Source: Hyphomicrobiales bacterium (GTDB lineage Bacteria > Pseudomonadota > Alphaproteobacteria > Rhizobiales > Xanthobacteraceae). Taken from it: a stretch of 12,128 bases of DNA. The notes under the pieces are model-generated. The model made no database searches. It saw only the letters and a list, made by a program, of their open reading frames with translations, and was not told the origin of the DNA. Numbering within the stretch: the stretch's first letter is position 1; each line of letters opens with the position of its first letter. The translations under genes were made by a program, and so were the position numbers. The stretch spans positions 1 through 12,128 of the forward strand of contig PLTE01000099.1 of assembly GCA_003164375.1 (NCBI GenBank), written 5' to 3'. This document shows, piece by piece, positions 4,878-12,128 of the stretch.

Positions 4878-7754
4878 ATGTTGCGCGGCCGGATCGCTTC
4901 CGTGATCTTCAACCTGGTATCTCGCTGGCGTCGCGGCGTCGCGCGGGCCGCCTCGCTGTGCATGACGATCCGAGGCCGCATCCTCGTCGCGTTCCTGGTC
5001 ATGAGTGTGATTACCGCGGCGTTAGGCGCTTACGCCACTATGGGCATCAGGAATGCCGGCATCCTCGTCGACAAGACATTCGACGAGTCGCTGATGTCGA
5101 TTAACTACGCGCGCGCGGCGGCGGCCGATTTTGCCGCAATGCGCGCGGCCTTTGCGCGGCAATGGATTGCCGCCGATCCGGAGATGCGCACAGCGCTTGA
5201 CAAGGAAATCGACAAGCTCAGCGCGTCATTGTCGGGAGACATCAAGATCGCAGCCGAGCGCTCGCAGTCGGTTCGCGCCACGCGCGCAGCCGACAACGTG
5301 CAGCGCGCGGTGGACGCTTGGAAAGGCGTCTGCGAGCGCTTGCTCGATGGCAGCAAGCTTGGCGTGAACTGGGAGACGCTGGATCGCTACGCCAGCAAGG
5401 TCGACGATCAGATCGATCTTCTGGTGAATTACACGGCCGGCGACGGTTTTCTATATCGCCAGTCCGCGCGCGCGACGGTCGCGCGCGACGCGCAACTCAA
5501 TATCGCCGGCACCGTGCTGGCGCTGGTGTTGTCCGCGCTGGTGGCCTGGGCTCTGGCGCGGCGCATCGTCGGTCCGGTCGCGGTCGCATCCAACGTCGCC
5601 GCACGCGTCGCCGCCGGCGAGCTCGATGTCGCAGTCCCCAAAGGCAGCGCCGACGAGCTTGGCGCGCTGCTAACCGCCATGGGGGTAATGCGCGACAACA
5701 TCAAAGCGATGATGGACCGCGAGGTCGCGCAGCGGCGCTCCGCGCAGGCCCGGCTCGCCGACGCGCTCGAATGCTCCCAGGAAGGCGTCGTCGTGGTCGA
5801 TGCCAACGACGGCATCGTCTTGGCCAATGGCCAAGCCGCTGATTTACTCGGCGTGCCGTCGCACCTGCTCAAGCCCGGCACTCCGCTCTCGCAGCTCGAG
5901 CCGGCCTTGCAGGGCGCAGCCGATGCCGCCCATCTGCTGATCCGCCGCGACAAGGATCTGCAGGCGACTGGCGAAACCTTGATGGCGGACGGCCGCTGGC
6001 TGCGCATCAGCCGCAGTCCGACCCGCGATGACGGCTTCATCGTGCTGTGCAGCGATATTAGCCGCCTCAAGACGCAGGAATGGTCGTTGCGCCAGACCAA
6101 CTTGTTGCTCGATGCCGCGCTCGAAAATATGTCGCAGGGTCTTTGCCTTTACGACGCGCAGAACCGGCTCGAGGTGTTCAACCGACGCTTCTTGGAAATT
6201 TTCAGGCTACCACGGGATCGGATCAAGCCCGGCATCAGCTATAGGGGAGTGCTGGAGATCAGCGTCGCCGTCAACAATCACCCCGGCAAGACGATCGACC
6301 AGTTGTTAGCGGAGCACTACGAAGCCCGCGACCACAACGCCATGAGCCCGTATTTGTACGACTTTAGCGACGGGCGCGTCATCTCATGCCTTTACACGCC
6401 GACCTCGGACGGCCGCTGGGTTGCGACCTATGAAGACATCACCGAACGTCGCCAGGCCGAGGCCAAGATCATCCATATGGCGCGACATGACGCGCTGACA
6501 AATCTGCCGAATCGCGTGTTGTTTCGGGACAAGATGGTTCAAGCACTCGACGGCGGCGACGCGCTTGCGGTCATGTTCCTGGACCTCGACCGATTCAAGG
6601 GCGTCAACGATTCGTTGGGCCATTCGGTCGGCGACGCGCTATTATGCGCGGTCACCGCACGGCTGCAGCGCGTGGTGCCAGGCGCGGCAACGGTAGCCCG
6701 GCTCGGCGGCGACGAATTCGCGATCGTGCACAGCAAAATAAGCCCGACCGAAACCAGCGAGCTTGCCGCCGGCATCATCGATGCGCTGGTTGAACCGTTC
6801 GACGTGCTCGGCCACCAAGTGATTATCGGGACTTCGATCGGTATCGCCATGGCGCCGGCCGACGGCAACGAGCCCGATCAGCTGTTACGTAACGCCGACA
6901 TGGCGCTCTACCGCGCCAAGGCGGAGGGGCGCGGCACCTATCACTTCTTCCAGTCGGAAATGGACGCGCAGATGCAAGAGCGCCGTAAGCTCGAGCTCGA
7001 TCTGCGCAAGGCGCTTATCGCCGAGCAATTCGAACTCTACTACCAGCCCCTGGTCGACGTTGCGAGCGGCGAGGTTTCGGGCTTCGAGGCGCTCATTCGC
7101 TGGAATCATCCGGAACGCGGCGTGGTCGTGCCGGACGCGTTCATTTCGGTCGCCGAGGAGATCGGGCTAATCGTGCCGCTCGGCGACTGGGTGCTCAAAC
7201 AGGCCTGCCGGGATGCGGCAACCTGGCCGGACAGCCACACCGTCGCGGTCAATCTCTCGGCCGTGCAATTCCGCAATTCCACGCTGGCGCTATCCGTGGT
7301 ATCGGCGCTCGGTCAATCCGGGCTCGCGCCGTCGCGACTCGAATTGGAGATCACCGAGAGCGTGTTGTTGCAAGACGACCGCGCGGTGCTCGATGCCTTG
7401 CATCAATTCCGCGACCTCGGTGTGCGCATATGCATGGACGATTTCGGCACCGGCTATTCGTCGTTGAGCTATCTGCGTAGCTTTCCCTTCGATAAGATCA
7501 AGATCGATCGATCGTTCGTTCGAGAGCTCGGCAAAAAGGATGACTGCGTCGCGATCATCCGCGCCGTCTTGGCGCTCGGCTCGAGCCTCGGCATGATCAC
7601 CACGGCGGAAGGCGTAGAGACCGACGAGCAGCTCGACATCCTGCGCGCCGAGGGCTGCATGCAGGTGCAAGGCTATCTATTCAGCCGGCCGATACAGGCG
7701 CGGGGTATCCCGGCTATGCTGCGGCAGCTTGAGCGCCATATCCGCGCGGCGTGA
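4878..7754 (+). CDS. Membrane sensor with HAMP, two PAS, GGDEF and EAL domains
   Basis: A 958-residue c-di-GMP turnover protein. Order: TM1 (about 36-55); periplasmic helical sensor (about 57-207), of four-helix-bundle MCP type; TM2 (about 209-227); HAMP (about 228-282); PAS (about 293-396); a second PAS of the PAS_7 kind (about 407-522); GGDEF (about 530-692); EAL (about 705-950). The cyclase motif is intact (GGDEF, 610-614). No RxxD product-inhibition site precedes it, since that position reads GAAT. EAL residues for phosphodiesterase activity look complete: E737 (EAL), N792, E824, D854-D855, K875, E911 and Q931. Both activities are therefore possible, and in such proteins one often dominates. 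It probably controls motility, attachment or cell-cycle events. The ATG at 4878 has only a distant GAGAG (4860-4864). Met29 (4962) is an alternative that also keeps TM1. The upstream CtrA-type box suggests cell-cycle control. No neighbour looks co-transcribed. Confidence 0.95.
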   Translation: MLRGRIASVIFNLVSRWRRGVARAASLCMTIRGRILVAFLVMSVITAALGAYATMGIRNAGILVDKTFDESLMSINYARAAAADFAAMRAAFARQWIAADPEMRTALDKEIDKLSASLSGDIKIAAERSQSVRATRAADNVQRAVDAWKGVCERLLDGSKLGVNWETLDRYASKVDDQIDLLVNYTAGDGFLYRQSARATVARDAQLNIAGTVLALVLSALVAWALARRIVGPVAVASNVAARVAAGELDVAVPKGSADELGALLTAMGVMRDNIKAMMDREVAQRRSAQARLADALECSQEGVVVVDANDGIVLANGQAADLLGVPSHLLKPGTPLSQLEPALQGAADAAHLLIRRDKDLQATGETLMADGRWLRISRSPTRDDGFIVLCSDISRLKTQEWSLRQTNLLLDAALENMSQGLCLYDAQNRLEVFNRRFLEIFRLPRDRIKPGISYRGVLEISVAVNNHPGKTIDQLLAEHYEARDHNAMSPYLYDFSDGRVISCLYTPTSDGRWVATYEDITERRQAEAKIIHMARHDALTNLPNRVLFRDKMVQALDGGDALAVMFLDLDRFKGVNDSLGHSVGDALLCAVTARLQRVVPGAATVARLGGDEFAIVHSKISPTETSELAAGIIDALVEPFDVLGHQVIIGTSIGIAMAPADGNEPDQLLRNADMALYRAKAEGRGTYHFFQSEMDAQMQERRKLELDLRKALIAEQFELYYQPLVDVASGEVSGFEALIRWNHPERGVVVPDAFISVAEEIGLIVPLGDWVLKQACRDAATWPDSHTVAVNLSAVQFRNSTLALSVVSALGQSGLAPSRLELEITESVLLQDDRAVLDALHQFRDLGVRICMDDFGTGYSSLSYLRSFPFDKIKIDRSFVRELGKKDDCVAIIRAVLALGSSLGMITTAEGVETDEQLDILRAEGCMQVQGYLFSRPIQARGIPAMLRQLERHIRAA

Positions 7755-7856
7755 GGCGCCGGTCGCCGCCCGGTGGCCCGCGGCCTATCCGCAAAATGCG
7801 TGACGTTTCAACTTCCTAGCATTGCCGCGCCGGCCGTGCGTCCTATATCTCCTTGC

Positions 7857-7876
7857 ATTGCCGGCCCTCTGGCAAT
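7857..7876 (+). promoter_or_regulatory. Inverted repeat ATTGCCGG/CTGGCAAT, possible operator or hairpin
   Basis: Arms ATTGCC (7857-7862) and GGCAAT (7871-7876) pair perfectly and are extended by a G-T wobble and a G-C pair to an 8-bp stem with a CCCT loop. It lies 44 bases before the ATG of the oxidoreductase gene. No U tract follows, so an operator or leader hairpin is more likely than a terminator. The regulator is unknown. Confidence 0.4.
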
Positions 7877-7906
7877 ATCGGGTCGGTGAGGGCAAACTGG
7901 CCCTTT

Positions 7907-7910
7907 GGAG
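7907..7910 (+). promoter_or_regulatory. Ribosome binding site deciding the oxidoreductase start
   Basis: GGAG ten bases before the ATG at 7921. It favours MALRDVKLDD as the N-terminus over the in-frame ATG at 7822, whose extra 33 residues would be encoded through the inverted repeat and leader. Confidence 0.6.
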
Positions 7911-7920
7911 ACCTGGGTTC

Positions 7921-10900
7921 ATGGCGCTGCGCGACGTCAAACTCGACGATAAATACGACCTCGGCCAGCGGCGTGTTTTCGTGACCGGCTTCCAGGCCTT
8001 GGTCCGGCTCTGCTTGATGCAAAAGGAGCTGGACCGCCGCAACGGCCTTCGTACCGCCGGCTTCGTCACGGGCTATCGCGGTTCACCTCTTGGCGGGCTC
8101 GACAGCCAGTTCTTGCGCGCCCGATCCGTTCTCGAGCAGAGCGACGTCCGCTTCCAGGGCGGCATCAACGAGGACCTCGCCGCCACCGCTGTCTGGGGCT
8201 CGCAGCAGGCCGAACTGCGCGGCGAGGGAAAGTACGACGGCGTGTTCGCCATGTGGTACGGCAAGGGCCCGGGCGTCGACCGCACCGGCGACGTGTTCCG
8301 TCACGCCAATTTTGCAGGTTCCGCCAAGCACGGCGGCGTGTTGGCGCTGATGGGCGACGACCATACCGCCGAATCCTCGACCACCGCGCATCAGTCCGAA
8401 TATCATTTCATCGACGTCATGATGCCGATCCTGAACCCTGCGGGGGTGCAGGAAGTGCTCGACTACGGCCTCTATGGCTGGGCGATGTCGCGGTTCACCG
8501 GCGCTTGGACCGCACTCAAGACGATGCACGAGACCATCGAGTCCACGGCGGCCATCGATGCCAGCCTGGAGCGGATCAACATTGTCATCCCGGACGATTT
8601 TCGCATGCCGGAGGGCGGCCTCAATATCCGCCTGAACGATCAAATTCTGGCGCAGGAAGCCCGCCTGCACGATTTCAAGCGCGACGCCATGCTTGCGTTC
8701 GTGCGCGCCAACAAGCTCAACCGCACCATCACCTCCGGCGGCCGCAATCCAAAGCTCGGCATCATCACCACCGGCAAGAGCTATCTCGATGTCCGCCAGG
8801 CGTTCGACGAACTCGGCATCGACGAAATCCGCTGCAACGAGCTTGGCATTCGGCTTTACAAAGTGGGATGCGCGTGGCCGCTCAGCCGGCGCGAACTCGC
8901 CGAATTCGCCGACGGCCTCGATCTGATTATCGTTGTCGAGGAGAAGCGTTCACTGCTTGAAGTGCAGGTCCGTGAGGAGCTTTACGGCACCGCCAACCAG
9001 CCGATCTGCATCGGCAAGAGAGATGAGGCCGGCGATTGGCTGTTCCCGGTCAAGGGCGCGCTCGATCCCAACGAGGTGGCGATCTGCATCGGCGATCGGC
9101 TTCTTACATATCACCGCAACGACGACATCGCCGGGCGCGTGGCCCGGCTCAAGGAACTGCAGCGCATCGCCGCAGTGACCACCGATGTCGCCCAACGCGT
9201 TCCTTATTTCTGCTCGGGCTGCCCACACAATACGTCGACGGTGGTGCCGGAGGGTATGCGCGCCTACGCCGGCATCGGCTGTCACTATATGGCGCAATGG
9301 ATGGACCGCTCGACCTTGGGCTACACGCATATGGGCGGTGAGGGCGCGAACTGGATCGGCGAAGCTCCGTTCTCCAATCGCCATCACGTCTTTCAAAATC
9401 TCGGCGACGGCACCTATAACCATTCCGGCTATATGGCGATCCGCGCTGCGATCGCGTCGAACACCAACATCACCTATAAGATTCTTTTCAACGATGCGGT
9501 CGCGATGACCGGCGGTCAGCCCAATGACGGCGGGTTGACGGTGCCGCAGGTGGCGCGCCAAGTCGCCGCAGAAGGCGCCAAGCGCGTCGTTGTCGTGACC
9601 GACGAACCGGACAAATATCCGCGTGCTACGGCGTGGCCGTCAGGCCTCACCGTTCACCATCGCGACGATCTCGATGCGGTGCAGAGACAGCTTGCGGAGA
9701 TTTCCGGCGTTACGGTCCTGATCTACGATCAGACTTGCGCTGCGGAAAAGCGCCGCCGCCGCAAGCGCGGCACTTTTCCCGATCCAGACAAGCGCGTCAT
9801 TATCAATGAGCTCGTTTGCGAGGGCTGCGGCGATTGCGGCGTGAAGTCGAATTGCGTCTCGGTGCAACCGCTCGAAACCGAATGGGGCCGCAAGCGCACT
9901 ATCGACCAGTCGAGCTGCAACAAGGATTTTTCCTGCGTCAAAGGCTTCTGCCCGTCGTTCGTCACGGTTCACGGCGCCAAGCTGAAAAAAGGTGTCGGTG
10001 TCGCCGCCGACCACGATCTCGCGCAACTGCCCGAGCCGGAACTGCCGGCGATCGACCAGACCTACAATATTATCGTTACCGGCGTCGGCGGCACCGGCAT
10101 CGTCACCATCGGCGGCATATTGGGCATGGCGGCACATCTCGAAGGCCGCGGCATCGGCGTGCTCGATATGGCCGGTCTGGCGCAGAAGGGCGGTGCGGTA
10201 TTCAGCCACATCCGCATCGGCTCAACGCCCGACGACATTCATGCGATCCGCGTTGCCGCCGGCCGCGCCGATCTCGTGCTTGGCGGCGACATCGTGGTCG
10301 CCGGCGGCCACAAGGTGCTCGCCGCGGTCAAGCCCGGCGCCACCACGATGGTCATCAATACTGACGAATTTTTGCCCGGCGAATTCACCCGCAACGCCGA
10401 CTTCTCGCTGCCGAGCGAGCGGCTCAAGCGCGGCATCGTGGCCGACGCCGGCCGCGAGCAGGTGCATTTCGTCGATGCGACCCGCATCGCCGGCGCGCTG
10501 TTCGGCCAGTCGATCGGCGCCAATATGTTTCTGGTCGGTTATGCCTATCAGCTTGGCGCGGTCCCGTTGTCGGCTGCCGCTATCGAGCGGGCGATCGAGC
10601 TCAACGGCGAGGCGGTCGCCATGAACCGGTCGGCCTTTTATTGGGGCCGCCGCGCCGCGATCGACCGTGACGCCGTCGAGGCGGCGGCCAAGCCCGCGCC
10701 GTCGGCGGCAAACGACGCCGAGCATTTGTCCGAATCATTCGACGAAACGGTCGAGCGCCGGGAGAGATTTCTTACCGCCTATCAGAATGCGCCTTATGCG
10801 CGACGCTACCGCGCCTTTGTCGAGAAGGTCAAAGCGGTCGAAGCCGACCGCGCTCCCGGCAAATGCGGTCTTGCCGACGCGGTAGCGCGTTATCTTTTCA

Positions 10901-11400
10901 AGCTCATGGCGTACAAGGACGAATATGAGGTGGCGCGACTTTACTCCGACGGCTCATTCGTCGGTCAGGTCAGGTCCGAGTTCGACGGCGACAATCTTCG
11001 CTTTGAGTTTCATCTCGCGCCGCCGTTGTGGGCGCGTCACGACAAGAGCACGGGCCTGCCACGCAAAATGAGCTTCGGATCTTGGCTCCTGCCGGCGTTC
11101 GGAGTGTTGGCAAAGCTGAAGTTTTTGCGCGGCACGGCGCTCGATCCGTTCGGCCGCTCGCCTGAACGCCGCACCGAACGCAAGCTGATTGAGGATTACC
11201 AGGCGACGCTGGATGAGGTGCTGGCACGGCTCACCCCCGAGAACCACTATCTCGCGGTCGGTCTCGCCGTAATCCCGGAAAAAATCCGCGGCTTCGGCCA
11301 TGTCAAAGAGCGGCACCTTGTCGCGGCCAAAGCCGACGAGGCGGTTCTGCTCGAGCAATTCCGTGCCGGCGCGCCGCTCATACTCAAAGCGGCCGAATGA
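7921..11400 (+). CDS. Fused indolepyruvate:ferredoxin oxidoreductase (alpha-beta fusion)
   Basis: An 1159-residue cytosolic enzyme of the 2-oxoacid:ferredoxin oxidoreductase family. IorAB enzymes convert indolepyruvate or other arylpyruvates, CoA and oxidised ferredoxin to aryl-acetyl-CoA, CO2 and reduced ferredoxin. The N-terminal pyrimidine-type domain has GYRGSPLGGLD (51-61) and E84 in GINEDLAA. The TPP/Mg domain has CSGCPHNTS (431-439), GIGCHY (451-456), GDG at 495-497 with N524 about 28 residues on, and TGGQP (530-534). A ferredoxin-like stretch follows with C633, C636, C639 and C645, plus C666, C672 and C677, likely Fe-S ligands. The IorB-like gamma domain has GVGGTG (721-726) and AGLAQKGGAVFSHIRIG (751-767). 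The last ~230 residues are a C-terminal extension usual in these proteobacterial fusions. Substrate and physiological electron acceptor are not visible. ATG at 7921 is chosen by GGAG at 7907-7910. It stands 55 bases before hemH, and co-transcription is possible but functionally unexplained. Confidence 0.93.
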   Translation: MALRDVKLDDKYDLGQRRVFVTGFQALVRLCLMQKELDRRNGLRTAGFVTGYRGSPLGGLDSQFLRARSVLEQSDVRFQGGINEDLAATAVWGSQQAELRGEGKYDGVFAMWYGKGPGVDRTGDVFRHANFAGSAKHGGVLALMGDDHTAESSTTAHQSEYHFIDVMMPILNPAGVQEVLDYGLYGWAMSRFTGAWTALKTMHETIESTAAIDASLERINIVIPDDFRMPEGGLNIRLNDQILAQEARLHDFKRDAMLAFVRANKLNRTITSGGRNPKLGIITTGKSYLDVRQAFDELGIDEIRCNELGIRLYKVGCAWPLSRRELAEFADGLDLIIVVEEKRSLLEVQVREELYGTANQPICIGKRDEAGDWLFPVKGALDPNEVAICIGDRLLTYHRNDDIAGRVARLKELQRIAAVTTDVAQRVPYFCSGCPHNTSTVVPEGMRAYAGIGCHYMAQWMDRSTLGYTHMGGEGANWIGEAPFSNRHHVFQNLGDGTYNHSGYMAIRAAIASNTNITYKILFNDAVAMTGGQPNDGGLTVPQVARQVAAEGAKRVVVVTDEPDKYPRATAWPSGLTVHHRDDLDAVQRQLAEISGVTVLIYDQTCAAEKRRRRKRGTFPDPDKRVIINELVCEGCGDCGVKSNCVSVQPLETEWGRKRTIDQSSCNKDFSCVKGFCPSFVTVHGAKLKKGVGVAADHDLAQLPEPELPAIDQTYNIIVTGVGGTGIVTIGGILGMAAHLEGRGIGVLDMAGLAQKGGAVFSHIRIGSTPDDIHAIRVAAGRADLVLGGDIVVAGGHKVLAAVKPGATTMVINTDEFLPGEFTRNADFSLPSERLKRGIVADAGREQVHFVDATRIAGALFGQSIGANMFLVGYAYQLGAVPLSAAAIERAIELNGEAVAMNRSAFYWGRRAAIDRDAVEAAAKPAPSAANDAEHLSESFDETVERRERFLTAYQNAPYARRYRAFVEKVKAVEADRAPGKCGLADAVARYLFKLMAYKDEYEVARLYSDGSFVGQVRSEFDGDNLRFEFHLAPPLWARHDKSTGLPRKMSFGSWLLPAFGVLAKLKFLRGTALDPFGRSPERRTERKLIEDYQATLDEVLARLTPENHYLAVGLAVIPEKIRGFGHVKERHLVAAKADEAVLLEQFRAGAPLILKAAE

Positions 11401-11448
11401 TCCTGATCGGCCTTTGCGTTCAGACGCACGTTGTACAGCGGGGTAACC

Positions 11449-11452
11449 GGAG
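11449..11452 (+). promoter_or_regulatory. Closely spaced ribosome site before hemH
   Basis: GGAG only 3 bases before the ATG at 11456, shorter than the usual 5-9. It is still the only purine-rich site near any candidate start; nothing similar precedes the in-frame ATG at 11615. Confidence 0.45.
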
Positions 11453-11455
11453 ACG

Positions 11456-12128
11456 ATGAGCGATATTGCCGCCATGCCGCCCAATGTCGGCGAAGCGACC
11501 GAGCAGGCGCCAGCGCTTCCCGCCTCGCCGCGCGGGCCCGAAAATGCGCAGGCTGCCGGGACGCTGGCGCCGGCCCAATCGCGTTCGATCACGCCGCCGG
11601 TCGTCACCAAGCCAATGACCGAGACCACCGCGACGGCGGCAGCGAAGCCGGCCGCGACCGGGATCGGCGTGCTTCTCGTCAATCTCGGCACGCCCGACGC
11701 GCCGACGCCGGCGGCGGTGCGGCGCTACCTGAAGGAATTTCTGACCGACCCGCGCGTCATCGAAAAGGATTCGCTGGTTTGGAAGCTCGTGCTCAACGGA
11801 ATCATCCTGCCGTTCCGGTCGCGGGCCAAGGCGCGCGACTACGGCAAAATCTGGAATCGCGAGAAGGACGAGTCGCCGTTTAAGACCATCACCCGTTCGC
11901 AGACGGAGAAGCTCGGCAGCATTCTCGAGCCGCTCGGCAAGCATGTCTTCGTCGACTGGGCGATGCGTTACGGCAGTCCGTCGATCGCCTCGCGGCTCGA
12001 AGTGCTCGCCACCTGGGGCTGCGACCGCATCTTAATCATGCCGCTCTACCCGCAATATTCGGCGGCGACGACGGCGACGGTGTGCGACGAGGTGTTCCGC
12101 TTCATGCAGCGGCAGCGCCGGCAGCCGG
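11456..12128 (+). CDS. hemH: Ferrochelatase, N-terminal part (3' end outside window)
   Basis: Ferrochelatase inserts Fe2+ into protoporphyrin IX, the last step of protohaem synthesis, at the inner face of the cytoplasmic membrane. The window shows 224 residues. Family motifs are GVLLVNLGTPDAPTPAAVRR (71-90), YLKEFLTDPRVIE (91-103), MRYGSP (170-175) and MPLYPQYSAATT (195-206). The SFHG-type motif with the catalytic His lies beyond the right edge. Odd is a 65-70 residue Ala/Pro/Thr-rich extension before the conserved domain. If translation began at Met54 (11615) it would shrink to about 16 residues, but only the ATG at 11456 has a nearby GGAG. The extension is low-complexity and probably disordered, and it resembles no targeting signal I recognise. 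The gene follows the oxidoreductase after 55 bases. The haem product would serve the di-haem protein encoded upstream, though that is a general need and not evidence of linkage. Confidence 0.95.
   Translation, partial: MSDIAAMPPNVGEATEQAPALPASPRGPENAQAAGTLAPAQSRSITPPVVTKPMTETTATAAAKPAATGIGVLLVNLGTPDAPTPAAVRRYLKEFLTDPRVIEKDSLVWKLVLNGIILPFRSRAKARDYGKIWNREKDESPFKTITRSQTEKLGSILEPLGKHVFVDWAMRYGSPSIASRLEVLATWGCDRILIMPLYPQYSAATTATVCDEVFRFMQRQRRQP

Larger units (their letters stand above)
7755..7920. promoter_or_regulatory. Leader of the ferredoxin oxidoreductase gene
   Basis: A 166-base gap between two same-strand genes. It contains a hairpin-capable dyad at 7857-7876, GCATTGCCG written twice (from 7819 and 7855), and a ribosome site near its end. 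I find no convincing terminator for the upstream gene. The upstream frame of the oxidoreductase is open back to an ATG at 7822, but that stretch has no family similarity I recognise. Confidence 0.4.

Noticed and set aside
4487..5002. 171-residue minus-strand frame across the divergent promoter
   Set aside because: It overlaps the cupredoxin and GGDEF/EAL genes in a different frame and has basic, low-information composition.
7755..7785. Rho-independent terminator after the GGDEF/EAL gene
   Set aside because: The GC-rich sequence can pair only imperfectly and no T tract follows.
7853..7881. Sigma-70 promoter TTGCAT-N17-TATCGG before the oxidoreductase
   Set aside because: The -10 match is poor and the spacing alone is not convincing.
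7822..7920. Upstream start for the ferredoxin oxidoreductase at 7822
   Set aside because: The 33 added residues do not look like the family N-terminus, and GGAG lies before the ATG at 7921.
10954..11691. 245-residue minus-strand frame near the right end
   Set aside because: It is antisense to the oxidoreductase C-terminus and hemH start, with no motif.
11431..11883. 150-residue plus-strand frame over hemH
   Set aside because: It is a shadow frame; the other plus-strand frame gives unmistakable ferrochelatase motifs.

Overview
The window is GC-rich chromosomal DNA that looks alphaproteobacterial, most likely from the order Hyphomicrobiales (Bradyrhizobium/Rhodopseudomonas/Xanthobacteraceae-like). 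This rests on gene content (a fused indolepyruvate:ferredoxin oxidoreductase of about 1160 residues, many-domain GGDEF/EAL proteins), codon use and a CtrA-type TTAA-N7-TTAAC box. The genus is an inference. I see no mobile element, CRISPR array, rRNA or tRNA, and nothing resembling a defence island.

Layout, left to right. (1) The C-terminal part of an acyl-CoA dehydrogenase (+) runs in from the left edge and converges on a class II aldolase/adducin-family gene (-). (2) After a regulatory gap with a three-copy ~32-bp imperfect repeat comes a MauG-like di-heme c-type peroxidase (+). It converges on a 53-residue two-helix membrane protein gene (-). (3) A 255-base AT-richer gap precedes a signal-peptide-bearing multi-pass membrane protein (+). 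Its stop lies 6 bases from the stop of a membrane-anchored, amicyanin-type cupredoxin gene (-). (4) A 212-base divergent promoter region with a full CtrA-type box lies between the cupredoxin gene and a large c-di-GMP signalling protein (+; membrane sensor, HAMP, two PAS, GGDEF, EAL). (5) The fused indolepyruvate ferredoxin oxidoreductase (+) is followed by the start of ferrochelatase hemH (+), cut by the right edge.

Themes. The left and right ends are metabolic: acyl-CoA oxidation, an aldolase-fold protein, arylpyruvate oxidation and the last step of haem synthesis. The middle (about 1.7-4.7 kb) is a cell-envelope redox cluster. It has a di-haem MauG homologue with a Tyr where classical peroxidases have the Met ligand, a blue-copper protein with amicyanin ligand spacing, and a membrane protein whose predicted mature N-terminus is His. 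No methylamine dehydrogenase genes are present, so this is not a mau operon. Whether the three proteins work together is unknown and is the most interesting open question here. The CtrA-type box may tie the c-di-GMP protein, the cupredoxin or both to the cell cycle.
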